A DNA stretch of 64,000 nucleotides from Polyporus tsugae. Taxonomy: Eukaryota > Basidiomycota > Agaricomycetes > Polyporales > Polyporaceae. The notes beneath the pieces were generated by a model. It was not told the origin of the DNA. It worked only from the letters and a program-made list of their open reading frames with translations, and ran no database searches. The stretch lies in the NCBI GenBank assembly GCA_024305745.1, contig JAHRBS010000010.1, positions 3,417,501 through 3,481,500 of the forward strand, written 5' to 3'. This document shows, one piece after another, positions 10,890 to 21,553 of this stretch. A program made the position numbers and the translations under genes. Within the stretch, counting starts at the first letter, position 1, and the number at the start of each line of letters is the position of its first letter.

Positions 10890-11761
10890 ACTCTTGGCGG
10901 CTGGACCTCCGACTACACACCTTCGTGCAATTCCATCACCCCCACGACCTTACGCCCGTGTCCGTAATCCCCACACCCCAATGGGGTGACCATTCGGCAC
11001 CATCTACGTTATTTTTATTGCTTTTATTTATCAACCCCCCCCCCCCTACCCTCACCTTCATTCGCATCGCACCATTACCGTATTCACAACGTTATCCTGT
11101 ACCACACCACCGCCTGTATTCCTTCGTGTATTTTTCTCCCGTTCCCTTTCACGCCGCCCCCACAACATACCGTTGGTGGAGCCGCGCCGGTCCTTGCATT
11201 CCTGTATCTATAGCCTTTCTTTTGGCCAGGACATTCAAGTTCCGCATGTCGTACATTCGTTTGTTCTCACACCCTTTGCATAGTATCAGTAGTGTAGATA
11301 TTTATATCTTCGTACATTCTTGTAGACATCTGCCATCGAGCGTCGATGTTGTTATCTGTTGCCTTGCTCCAGGCTTTCCCCATTGCTCGAAGAGACCTCG
11401 ATATCCCGATCGCCACTCGCAGACAGGCGCTCCAGGTTTGCAGACCGTCTCGAGCGGAAACGTTCGCAGGAATCACCGCGCGCTCACGGTCTTCGTGGAC
11501 GCTTCCAAAATACGTGGTGGGGTGAGTTTGAATTGCACGATAACTTTATATCTGTGCCATGCCGTCTCGGAACGCGTACACCAAGAGTCTTCACCCGGCG
11601 CGGGGACCGAGCCCGCTTCTATGACATTTGCATATATACCCACCTGAGTCGCAGCAATACCTGGCGGTATGTATAGAGTGGGGGGGTGCTATACATTGAG
11701 AGATTGAGAGGTCGAATACTTAGCTAGCCAACGAAAGAGCCAATGCTACTGCGAAAAAAAC
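10890..11761. other. Intergenic, low complexity
   Basis: No gene seen. Contains a run of 12 C at 11035-11046 and pyrimidine-rich DNA. Confidence 0.5.
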
Positions 11762-12870
11762 ATGTCCGATTCAGACACAACGATCCCCGAACTTCCGAGC
11801 AAGACGGCGCCTTATGGTACGTGCGTCCGAGTCGCCACCTACTAAGCGGTCTGAGAATGGGATGGTACTACTTACTTGCTTGCTCGTGGGAAATGCGTGG
11901 AGTCCACCTTGGCAAGTCCGGCCTCTGAAGGTGGCCAAAGCCATCCTTGGATGCTTGAACCTACGGCGGGGGCGAGTGGATGGGCTGGCAGTGGCTCCTC
12001 GACGAGCTCGAGGAGCAGGCGATCAAGCACGTCAAATACGCGCATATCTCCGTGGACTTCCAGTTCCCGGCGAGTACGTTGATAGCAGGATGGGGTTGGC
12101 TGGGGCAGCAAGCACGACTGCGGGGATCCAGACGTTCGACACCGCGCCCGTGTACTCGAACGGGCTGTCCGAGGTTCCGGGAAGAGGAGCGGGAGATGTT
12201 TCCGTTTCTTGAAAGCAAGCACCATCCCGCTCATGCTCCCAGACGACATTCCTGAAGCGAACATTTATAGCACTTTGGCGTGTCGGCGATCCCTTGGTCG
12301 TCGCTCGGCGGGGACCTGCTCTGTAGGCCGTGGAAGAACTTGAAGGACAGCAAACGCAGCGAGACCGATAGGTAGGTCCACATGTACCAAACGGGCTGGA
12401 GGTGGGCTGATGGCGATATAGGTTCATGGTGAACTAGGGGAACGACCCCTCACTGGGGGTTATCGTCAATCGGTGAGACAGAGTCGATCTTTCAATGAGA
12501 CGTCACAGTTGCGCTTACCTGTGCTCGCCTGATGTCGAAGAGATCGCCAACAAGAGGGGAATCAGCCTTATGGCGCAGGTCGCTCTTGCATGGCAGACAT
12601 CCAAGAGCGGTGAGTGCTCGAGGTTTGTTTGGGACCGCCACAACTGACGTCGTTGGACAAGTTGTTGCTGCACGGATTATTGGCACGGCGAACCTCCGTC
12701 ACCTGGAGGACATTGTTAGTGGGTACAACCACAATTCCCCAAGGGGTCCCGAAGTGCGCAGTGCTTGACTGAAGCAACGAATCGCAGAGGGAATTGATAT
12801 CAAGCTGACCGAGGAAGAGATCAAGTACTTGGAAGAACCATACCGTCCCATGAAGATCGTCGGCCACTAA
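11762..12870 (+). pseudogene. Aldo-keto reductase pseudogene with internal deletion
   Basis: Fragments follow the order of fungal aryl-alcohol-dehydrogenase-like aldo-keto reductases but no intron model joins them. The start MSDSDTTIPELPSKTAPYG is followed by a splice-like GTACGT, then LKVAKAILGC, EEQAIKHVKYA and GIQTFDTAPVYSNGLSE. The sequence then jumps straight to REEEREMFPFLE in another frame. In intact relatives roughly 150 residues lie between these blocks, including the catalytic Lys and His region. Later come HFGVSAIPWSSLGG, an in-frame stop, VEEIANKRGISLMAQVALAW, RIIGTANLRHLEDIV and finally LTEEEIKYLEEPYRPMKIVGH and TAA at 12870. The gene is dead: central deletion, frameshifts and stops. 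Confidence 0.8.
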
Positions 12871-13073
12871 GCGTCCTTCCTCGATGTATGCAAAGTATGT
12901 TCTGCAATGAGTTCTAGTCCCAGAAGGCATTTCCGAGAAAGTTGGCGGTATAATACTGGCGAATTCGACGCCAACAGATATCCCGTATCAGCACACCTTG
13001 CCTCACTGTAAGGAGAGGAAACTCACCAAAAGTGATAGTACATCTCCTTCCCAATGCACAAGACACCGACCGT

Positions 13074-14033
13074 TCAGCTGCCCTTCTTCCCTTTCTCCTC
13101 CACCTCGACGATGTTATCCTTCGGTACATTCTTCAACAGCCCGACCCCATCCTCGATCATCTCCACGATCTCGCCGCTCACGTCGCCCTGGACGACGATC
13201 TCGTCGAGGCCTTGCGGGTTCTTCGTGACTGAGGCGCCTGTGGCGAATTTCTGTGCGAAGAACTTTGCAGCTTTCTTCAGATCGACATCTGTACACATAA
13301 CTTCACATATGTTCCTAAGCATGAGGGGAGAGATGAGGTTCGTACCGAACGCCTCGAGTCCGTGAATGGCGGTGACGTGTTTGCGCTTGTTTCGTTCTAT
13401 CCGCTTGATCGTGACCTGGATGCAAGTCGGTGAATACCGCTCCCTTGCTCTGGAAAGCGATGAACGACTCGTACCTGTGATGCCTGCAGGGTGCACAGTC
13501 AGTGGAAGTATGGAAAAGTCATAGAACGCCAAACGCACCATTTTCTTCTTGAGCGCAGCATCCGCCTTCGCCTCAGCCTTCGCCTCCTTCTTCGCCGTCT
13601 CCTTGTCCAGCTTCACCTGCGCCTCCAAGCTCAGCGTCCCGATCTTCGCCTGCAGCGCCTCTGCGTCCCGAACCAGACGTTAGCACAGGCACCTTGGGGA
13701 GCCTAAATGGCCTGGCTTGCGCGGCCCTCGTGGCGCACAAAAGCATACATGAACGACCGAACGAGAGAAACGGCGCACCTTCGGAGTAGAAATGGTCATA
13801 CAGCGCCTGGTCCGTCTTCTGCAGCCACTCTTTACACCGTGTGAAGCTAGACCCGAACTCGCAAAACTCCACGGGGTACGTGCATACTACCGGAAGACAC
13901 GCGATGTCAGAGATGATGTTGCAGGGGCTTCCAGGGATGAACTCGAGTGCGCGTCACCTTCGCAGTAGAGCACCTGCTTCGGGGAAATCACCTCGGCCGC
14001 CGACGTCGAGGCTTCCGCTTCTGTGTTCGCCAT
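13074..14033 (-). CDS. TMA22: Translation machinery-associated protein 22 (DENR/density-regulated protein)
   Basis: Ribosome-associated partner of Tma20/MCT-1; the DENR-MCTS1 pair recycles 40S subunits and supports re-initiation in the cytoplasm (family knowledge). 199 residues in six exons: 13958-14033, 13779-13886, 13539-13660, 13475-13483, 13346-13415, 13074-13288. The N-terminus carries YCEVCTYPVEFCEFG, the cysteine-containing DENR motif. A charged Lys/Ala/Glu-rich linker follows. The C-terminus is a SUI1/eIF1 domain with VTIKRIERNKRKHVT, GLEAFDVDLKKAAKFF and VVQGDVSGEIVEMIED. Exon 4 is only nine bases (GCATCACAG, Ala-Ser-Gln). It is supported by flanking CAG and GTACGA splice sites and by the expected junction before the SUI1 core. 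The length is normal for the family. Confidence 0.93.
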
Positions 14034-14329
14034 GTCGTTACGCGCGTGTGCTCAAGGGTTTTTTCAGAAACTGAGCGGTGGACGAGGACGAGATGGAGGA
14101 CAAGCGCAGTTGAGGCAGATTACGATCGCGAAACGTTTGTTTTGGGTTGCACCTTATCTAATCTTATCTCAAGACTAGGGGCACACACGCCAGGAAAAAT
14201 CAGAAGCCTCAGGCTTAGTCCAGTGCTCTGCAACGACGAGTCGAGGGCCGCCATTCCGTATACATCATCTCGGAACGTAGTATGTTGTTACACAGCTGCA
14301 CATTTCAAATCCTTTATCCACCATGATCA

Positions 14330-16614
14330 TCACACCAGCTTGCGCCCTCCGAGTTCCGAGTACAACACATCGCCATACGATGTCTTCGCGCCAGTCCTCT
14401 CCTTCTGGAAGTGGTCCGAGATGAGGAACGCAACATCTAAAGCCACGATGTAAACCATCCACACCGAATACCCCCAGATCTATGCAAGATACTCACCAAG
14501 CGATTGCTCAAAGTTGAGCCGCGGGTCGCAGAAGGACTGGTAGCGCAACGGCAGCTGGTCCTCGCTCAGCTTCATGCTCCCGCCGAGGCACTCCGTCACG
14601 CTGAACCCGTCGTCCGCGAGCTCGCCCGTGAACTCGAGGCTCACGCCGACCAGGCGCGAGCCGCACTCGGCGTGGATGCGGATCGCGGACGTGAGCTCGC
14701 TGATGATCGTCCCAAAGTTGCGCGTCTTCAGCCCCGTCGAGGACGTCAGCGTGCTATGTACCGTCGTTGAGCCCGGTTCAGCAACGTTGTCGCGGTGAAG
14801 CGCAGCGAAAGCGAAAGGCTCACTTTCCGTGCATGGGGTCCGAGATCCAGATCACGGGATGGCCGGACTCCTGGACGGCCTTGATGTGCCCCGGGAGGGA
14901 TTCCTCCACCTTCCCGGCGCCGTAGCGGGTGATGAGCGTCACCTTCCCCTCCTCTCGATCGGGATTGATGACTGCAAAACCGCCGCGTTCAGCACCCAGC
15001 GTCGCACCCCAGTCCACTACCCGCACTGGGACGGGACTCACTTTCCAACAACCGCACCAGCTCGTCGGCCTTCATGCTGGGGCCGACCTTGACGCCGATA
15101 GGGTTCCGGATCCCGCGGAAGTACTCGACGTGCGCGCCGTCCAGCTGCCGCGTGCGGTCGCCCACCCACAGGAAGTGCGCCGAGGTATTGTAGTGCGCCC
15201 TCAGGGGTGGGGTCCGCGTGCCACCGGCGCTGCGGGACCCCAAGGAGGATGGGATCGCGAACTCACGCGTCATCGCTTCTTCGAAGTCCAGCATGAGGCC
15301 CTCGTGGCTAAGGGAATATTGGGAGATCTGTCAGGACGTGCGATGTGTGGAGAGGAGACGGGCGAACCTGGTGTAAAAGTCGACTTCGCCGAGGGCCCCG
15401 CGCCCGCCGCCCTGTTCGTAGCTGAGGCTTTCTTTTCCAAGACCGATGGTCCGTGTGAACTCGAGGGCATCAGAGAGGCCCTCGGTGATGCGCTCGAACT
15501 CTTCGCTGCAGGGCTGTTTAGCATTCCGCGATACGTAGATATCAATTGTATCTCCTGTTTCTGGGAACCTACCGCAAGGCCGGAGAACGAACGTGGGTAA
15601 GGGACCAGTCTTTCGGATGGTGAAGGGACGCAAAGCCGGACGTCAGCAGACTCCGGACATGATTGAGCGTCGTAGTAGAGTGGAAGTAGGCGCTGCGCAT
15701 CACGATGAGTTTGAGATGCGACGCCACCACGCCGGGGACTAAACAAACCTCAACATCCGGTTGGGGTCCGGTATACGGTCATCTGGGTCGAGACTAGAAT
15801 GCAAGTTCGAGACCCACTGTATGCGTCCATCGCAGAGTGCACACGTACCCATTGACGTTGTCTCCTCTACGATGATGTGATCCGTGAGCAAGTGCGGACA
15901 TTCCTCACAAGCCGATGCCTACCGGAAACTCGTGACCACACGGTCGCCTATCTTCTCTGTTGGGCTGCTCCTAGGCTTTGCGTACTGTCCCGCAATGCGT
16001 CCAATACGCACCTGTGCTCAAGGCGGTACGATTAATCGAAGAACAGGACTACCCTAGGCAAGAGCTTGACTTACGACAGGCATGCGAGCGCCCCAGACGA
16101 CGATGAGGGAGAAAGAAAGAATAAGCCCGATTTTGTTGGATATGTTCTCCTGCATCCCTGAAGTGAGGCGACGAACACGGGTGGTTTTTTGAAAAGTCTG
16201 ATGAACGCACGTGTGTGCAAGCATCAAAGCTCTCTGCGCAGTCGCCGGCATGAAGGAGGAATGCCCGGTTACGCTGCACTTGGGTCAGCTGCGTCCTGAG
16301 TCTTTCGATCTAGAGGAGCAAAATATGAGTCGGAGTAAGGGATTTGTGAGAGCTTGCTGACCTCAGAAGGGGAGACAAGAGGCGGTAATGTCCGGATTTT
16401 TGCGAGTACTCTATAAAATCATGAAGGCGCGCCTTCGCCATAACCGCTACTGCCGTGTACCTACTTGTCTAACTTTTCCCGGTCAGGGTACACTACATCC
16501 TAAGTACATGGGCGTGAGCGGTTAATAATTTTTGGTTTATCGAAGCTGCGAATGACTCACCTGAGCTGCGGGTTTGCTCCTCCAAGAAGTGGGAGTCCAA
16601 GAGCTGTCCGACAT
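14330..16614 (-). CDS. Class II 3-deoxy-7-phosphoheptulonate synthase (DAHP synthase)
   Basis: First step of the shikimate pathway: phosphoenolpyruvate plus erythrose 4-phosphate gives DAHP. 499 residues in 14 exons: 16561-16614, 16465-16499, 16362-16410, 16211-16309, 16075-16149, 15923-16011, 15849-15866, 15749-15793, 15573-15692, 15368-15505, 15042-15307, 14824-14971, 14497-14753, 14330-14436. Landmarks of the plant-type (class II) enzyme: MSDSSWTPTSWRSKP, FLLHAGDCAESFDACTH, VVWGARMPVVRIGRIAGQYA, SFRGDNVNGLD, SAYFHSTTTLNHVRSLL, SHEGLMLDFEEAMT, HYNTSAHFLWVGDRTRQLDG, VEYFRGIRNPIGVKVG, WISDPMHGNT, RLNFEQSLDVAFL. Exon 7 has only 18 bases. A charged loop around EFAIPSSLGSRSAGG was kept as coding because no splice pair removes it in phase. 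The length fits class II enzymes. Confidence 0.93.
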
Positions 16615-17023
16615 GATTGATCAGCTATTTACCGTACAACATGGTAGATGTCAGAGTTTATAGACATGTTCCATGAAAAGTGAATACTAAACGATCTCAA
16701 AGGCACTAAACAGCGTTGGTTGAAGGTCGAGCTGAAGGACTGTGTTGCTCAATTCGCGGATCACCTTTGCACTTTTGTACAGAACCCGAGATCTGATCTG
16801 ATCAATTGTCCAAATCTAATCTTATCAACTCCGGGCACACCCGAAGGCTCAGCGCTGCTCTCGTCCCTCGCGGTTTCTTGTCGACCTCGCCGCCGCGACC
16901 AGCGTCCCACCCTTCCTCTCCGACTCGTTTCTTGATCATATTTCAAACATGGAACAACAGGGTCTTTCTGCGCGACCAAGTCATGGCACGCCCAGTGAAT
17001 CCTACACATATCCATCATGATAG
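16615..17023. other. Intergenic: DAHP synthase promoter and 3' end of F-box gene
   Basis: No gene or strong promoter motif seen; both flanking genes lie on the minus strand. Confidence 0.4.
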
Positions 17024-18061
17024 TCACGCGGATCCACTCGCCCAAGTAGCCTCATTCGACTGCCACCAACCTCCCTCGCCCCCGTTTGTACTATCCATCC
17101 AATACCGCTCGACAGCTGCAATCCGATCCACAGACCCCGCTCCCAAATCCTTCACCTTGAGGACGAACTGAATGTCCTCCACAACCTGCTTCCTCATTGC
17201 CTTCAGCTCCTTCACGAAGTGCCCATGCTTTGCTCGGGGGGTGCCACACTTCCCTCCGATCGGCCTCTGGTACGGCTCTACGAAGATGCGGCGCACGCTC
17301 GGATACGGTCGCTTCGTGCGGTCTTCGTCTGTTGGTGTGTCCAGCTTCAGTCTGATGATCTGGTGGCATTCTCCATCCCGGAGTGCGCAGACACGGTCAG
17401 ACGTACCCATCATGGACTGCAACCAATGTCTTCCACCGTCGCTCCGACCCACGTTCGTCAGGCGGAGATCCCTCACGTTTGGTGCCACGTCCGACCACCA
17501 GGCCATCAGATCCGGGACAGCCGCAACCCCATAAGACAGGACGATATGCAGTTTTTGGAGCGCGGGGTATGAAGGACGAGCCGCAGTCGGCTCAGACTTG
17601 GGCTGGCGTTCATGCTCGTTCAGCAAGATGGTGAGCTCCTCCACTTTTGGCATCGATATTGGGCATGTGCTGCAGAGGCCTGAGAAGGAGATCGGCGCCG
17701 TGTACGCCAGCGTCCTCAACGTTGGGCCCACGAGCTGGAGGAGGGCGGCCAATGCTGTGTACGTCTCGTCTTCATCGACATCATCATTCGGCCCTTTGTC
17801 TGCCGGGGATAGAAGCAGATGTCGCACTTGTGGCTGCAGAGTCGACCCGCTCGCCTCTAGTTCCGCTTGGTCGCGTTTGTACGATCGGAGGGCGCCGTCA
17901 ATGTGCGAGAAAGCTCGGACCGCGACGGAATGGAGGCGCACGGGTCGGGCGGCATCGCGGTACGACCGGGATGTGAGGGATAGGGCGAGTCCGGTGCGGC
18001 CCCCATCGGTGCAGGCTAAGACAAAAATTTCGTGCTGGATCTCCAGTGGTAGGGAATGCAT
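17024..18061 (-). CDS. F-box-like protein, intronless
   Basis: 345 residues in a single exon. The N-terminus MHSLPLEIQHEIFVLACTDG and LALSLTSRSYRDAARPVRLHS has the F-box helix spacing (LPxEIxxxI... LxLxSRxxRxxxxP) common in Agaricomycete F-box families. Such proteins normally link a target to the SCF ubiquitin ligase through Skp1. The rest has weak leucine-rich segments (VEELTILL, LQKLHIVLSYGVAAVPDL, VRDLRLTNVG) that may be degenerate repeats for target binding. No signal peptide. The target is unknown. Many relatives are expanded and poorly expressed in basidiomycetes. Confidence 0.75.
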   Translation of the reverse strand: MHSLPLEIQHEIFVLACTDGGRTGLALSLTSRSYRDAARPVRLHSVAVRAFSHIDGALRSYKRDQAELEASGSTLQPQVRHLLLSPADKGPNDDVDEDETYTALAALLQLVGPTLRTLAYTAPISFSGLCSTCPISMPKVEELTILLNEHERQPKSEPTAARPSYPALQKLHIVLSYGVAAVPDLMAWWSDVAPNVRDLRLTNVGRSDGGRHWLQSMMGTSDRVCALRDGECHQIIRLKLDTPTDEDRTKRPYPSVRRIFVEPYQRPIGGKCGTPRAKHGHFVKELKAMRKQVVEDIQFVLKVKDLGAGSVDRIAAVERYWMDSTNGGEGGWWQSNEATWASGSA

Positions 18062-18657
18062 GGTGGGCGAGGGTGGTGAATCTCCCTTTCCTCTGTGTAT
18101 ATACTATATACTGTCATTCTGTGAAGGCTGTGCGGGGTAGATACCGCCACAGTCGATCAAGCGATACTCTGAGTCATATCCTCACCTACACGAGTAGAGG
18201 CGCAAGGCCGCTTGACCTACCCTTCAGGACGAGGAACTACCTGCGGTACAACCCCTCAAGCGAGGTCATGATCAACCTTCGGCTTCAGGCGATGTTGATG
18301 CCGTACATCGTTCCGCTCGTGCTTCGATATGCATGGTCAGGTTATCCTTCCTTGGCCCAACTTGAAATAAAGCTATTCTACGGCCCGTCATGGCCTTGTG
18401 GTCTGCGAAGAATTAACCTGCGACTGGTCCTGAATCCATTCGACGCTTCGGCATTGTAATTGAGCACCGCATATTGTCCAAACACGCTTGTCGCTCATCG
18501 CTGGGGGTATTCTGCGAAGCCTGCGATATGTCAGATGACAAGACAGTGACCTCAAACTAAGTGTTCACCTACCCAATCCCTCCGGACCGCTAACGATGCA
18601 GCATAAATACTTCAGCAACGTTCTCCCTATCCCGAGGATAGACAGAACGTCTCCACC
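18062..18657. other. Divergent intergenic region, F-box gene and glucuronoyl esterase
   Basis: Both genes are transcribed outward from here. A TATATACTATATAC stretch near 18095 suits the minus-strand F-box gene; CATAAATA at 18602-18609 suits the esterase. Confidence 0.5.
18602..18609 (+). promoter_or_regulatory. TATA-like box of the glucuronoyl esterase gene
   Basis: CATAAATA about 50 bases before the ATG at 18658; a short leader follows. Confidence 0.5.
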
Positions 18658-20251
18658 ATGTCCTACTTCAAACTCCTCGCGCTATCCTGCGCCGCCATCC
18701 TAGCTCTCCTCAGCACCGCGACAGCTCAACCCTGCGCCTCTCTCCCCGCCCAGCTCCCAGAGCCCTCCGACCTCCCTATCATCTCCACCCTCCCAGACCC
18801 CTTCACCTTCCGCCTCTCCGACCGCCGCGTCCGCTCGCGCGCAGACTGGCCGTGCCGACGTGCCGAGCTCCTCACGCTCGTCCAGCACTACCTCTACGGT
18901 TTCTACCCCGACCCCGCGCGCGAGACCGTCCGCGCGTCACGCTCGCGCGACGGCGTGAACCTCACGATCTCCGTCTCCGTCGGCGGCAGGACCGCGTCGT
19001 TCCCTGCGAACATCACGCTGCCGCGCGGGGCGTCGCGCGCGAGCAAGGTGCCCGTGGTGATCGCGACCGGCCCGCTCGTGCCCGTGCCCCCGGAGCCGTT
19101 TCTGGAGAGCGGGGTGGCGGTCGCGGCGTTTGACGTGAAGTACGTCGCGAACGACTCGGATGCGCGCATCGGCGCGTTTTGGGACCTGTATGCGGACCGC
19201 GACATCGGTGAGCATGAGCATGAGCATGAGCATGAGCATGTGTGCGCTAGGGTTTAAAGGCTTGCTGATGGGTGTGGGCATGGCATTGGTAGGTGTGATG
19301 ACGGCTTGGGCGTGGGCGGAAAGTAAGATCCTCGACGCGCTCGAGCAGGTCGTGCCCGAAGTCGATACGTCTCGTGCGGGTGTGGTGGGGTGCTCGCGCT
19401 ACGGCAAGACCGCGCTCGCCGCAGCGATCTTCGACGAACGGGTGAGACTTGACACGAACGCTCAGCATCTCAGGCTGGTGCTGATCGGGATGGACAGTTT
19501 AAGCTCGCCTTGGTCATGTCGAGCGGTGCGGAAGGTATTGGTCCGTGGCGGTACTACTACGAAAGCCGTGAGCTTGCCTTTTGCTTGTCGCGCGATCCGG
19601 TGCATGCTCATTACGTCACGGTGTCGGGGGACAGAGGGGGTCGCGGAGAAGATCGAGAATATAACAACGAAGTATGGCTACTGGAGCACGACCGAACTTT
19701 GGAAGTTCGACAAGGTCACCGGAAACTCGACCAGAGTCCCTTTCGATGCCCATGAGTTGGTTTCTCTCGTCGCACCGGTGCGTCCTTTCTTCAAACACGT
19801 TAATCATAACTTGCTCATAAGAGAGACACCACAGCGGGCGATTCTTTGGGACGAAGGGCAAGAGGATTGGTGGGCGAGTGTCTCGAACCCTATAGAATGA
19901 TTGCTCATTGCTCATTACCACTACGGGTACAGACCAACCCAGAAGGCTCCGTCAGCGTCGTATATGGCGCTTCGAAGATCATATTCGACTGGCTGGGCGT
20001 CGGCGAGAACATTGGCGTGCATGTCCGCCATCCGCCGGATGATCTCCACTGTGGCCTATCGGCATAGTAAGGCTTTTGCTATCCCGATCCTAGTACCGAG
20101 GCGTTGACAGTTGCGTTCCAGCCCGGCTGCGCAGCCATTTGTCCGGAAGGTCTTCTTCGGGACGCCGACTACGGTCAACTTCAGCGACATCTCGCCGTTC
20201 CCATCTCACCCCGAGGCCTACCCGTGGGCAACTTCCCTTCCGCCTCAGTGA
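18658..20251 (+). CDS. 4-O-methyl-glucuronoyl methylesterase, CE15, secreted
   Basis: Secreted esterase that splits the ester bond between lignin alcohols and glucuronic acid of xylan (family knowledge). 406 residues, seven exons: 18658-19207, 19293-19441, 19498-19567, 19635-19777, 19835-19879, 19933-20066, 20122-20251. Residues 1-23 form a signal peptide (MSYFKLLALSCAAILALLST...). The serine nucleophile lies in VVGCSRYGKTALAAA, with Tyr where Asn is usual in fungal CE15. SSGAEGIGPWRYYYES and LVAPRAILWDEG follow. The likely catalytic His is in the HPPDDLHCGLSA block, and FVRKVFFGTPTTVNF closes the domain. No CBM1 is attached. Intron 1 contains five GAGCAT repeats. The fifth intron needs a weak GTCTCG donor, the least certain part of the model. 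Confidence 0.88.
19210..19239 (+). repeat. Five tandem GAGCAT hexamers in an intron
   Basis: The hexamer GAGCAT is repeated five times right after the donor site of esterase intron 1. If the intron were kept, it would encode a Glu-His repeat before a stop. Confidence 0.8.
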
Positions 20252-20396
20252 CAGACGGATCGGCCGATGCATGGAAGTCCAAAGGCGAGGAAACAGCATG
20301 GTCAGTCTCGTGTGCGGGGTTCAGTGATGCAAACGCCAAGTCTATAGTCGGGAAGGAATCACAGAAAGCTATCGTAGCAAGCAGTGTACTACAGTA

Positions 20397-21553
20397 CTAC
20401 TTACAAAACACGACCCATCTCGCGCTATTGTTCTCCCATACATGCGCCAGCACCTCGCTCACCTCGCGCGTGACGTCCCTCCACTCCCGCTTCTCGCCGT
20501 CCCGGTCCGGGTCCAAGAGATCCGTCTCCAACTCTGGGAGCACGTCCAGCGAGGTGACGCAGAACCGATCCCCCGCCCACGTCCCCGCCGTCAGCTGCGG
20601 CCTGTAGTCGTCCGCGCAGACCATGCCGACCTCGCGTGAGCTCGACCAGCATATCCGCGCGAGCAGCGCGTGCGCGAGGTTCGCGTGCGTCGGGACGGTG
20701 AGCCCGTCCGCGCGGACATACTCGCCCTTGCACAGGTTGCACAGGACGCGCACGCCGGGGGGGTACGTCGCGCGCCGGCCGTCGCCGTAGAGCGTCCTGA
20801 GCATGTGCACGTCGCGCGCCATGCTACCTTCAAGGTCGCCGTCAGAAACGCGCCAGCGGCGGAGCTGCTGCTCGACGGTGCTGGCGTCGTTGATGCGGGG
20901 CTGCTTCCACTCCTTGTGGAAGACGCGCTTGTAGTAGTGCGACGAGAAGTTGCTCAGGCTCTTCTCGACCTCCTCCTCCCCCGACGCGTACTTCGAAAAG
21001 TCTGCCGTCTCGATCTCCTTGCGCTCGGCATCTGTGAGGAGATGTTGGGGGAGCTCGTCGAGGTGCTGCGTGCCGTCGTCGAGGCTGATCAGGCGGCTGC
21101 CGACCCAGGGCGCGTAGTGCGCACGGGTGGCGCGGAGGATGTGCCGCTTGCCGACGGCTAGGAGGGACTTGCAGGTGATGGACAGGTGGATCACCTCGTG
21201 GAGGCCATGCAGCTCGTCGAAGAAGAGGTCGAGCAGCTCGACCGGCAGATGTGAGAGTGGGCCTGGTTGGAAGGAGACGGACCCCTCTGCTAGCCATTCG
21301 TCGACTTCCCTGGATAGATCATGTTATTATATCTAAGAATGCAGGATACCTGGGGACGAAACGCACTTGGGCAAGCATGGCACGGAGATATGGCTGAGGA
21401 GAAGTTCGTGGGGGTAAAAGAACCATGAGCCGAGCTCTCCCCAGAGGTGTTGACTCGACTCTCTCCTGTCAACGTTGATACTGCAAAGACTAAGTCAATG
21501 ATGGGCCGGAATCAATCCATCGCTGTCACTTACATTTGCCACCATTTCCCCAT
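20397..21553 (-). CDS. MGQ-start family protein, inverted member (intact)
   Basis: Third full member of the family found at 5020 and 7164, on the opposite strand 12 kb away. 348 residues; exons 21534-21553 (20 bases), 21367-21480, 20397-21309, with the same intron phases. It begins MGKWWQI (Lys for Gln), then INVDRRESSQHLWGELGS, VDEWLAEGSVSF, CKSLLAVGKRHILRA, VRVLCNLCKGEYVRAD, LLARICWSSSREVG, WAGDRFCVTSL and WRDVTREVSEVLAHVW. It is clearly more diverged than the tandem pair is from each other, so it is not a recent copy of either. It lies tail-to-tail with the esterase, only 145 bases apart. Function unknown. Confidence 0.85.

Noticed and set aside
15200..15270. Possible intron in the DAHP synthase loop (GTGAGT near 15267)
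   Set aside because: No AG acceptor gives the right phase to continue with HYNTSAHF; the loop length varies in the family, so it was kept as coding.
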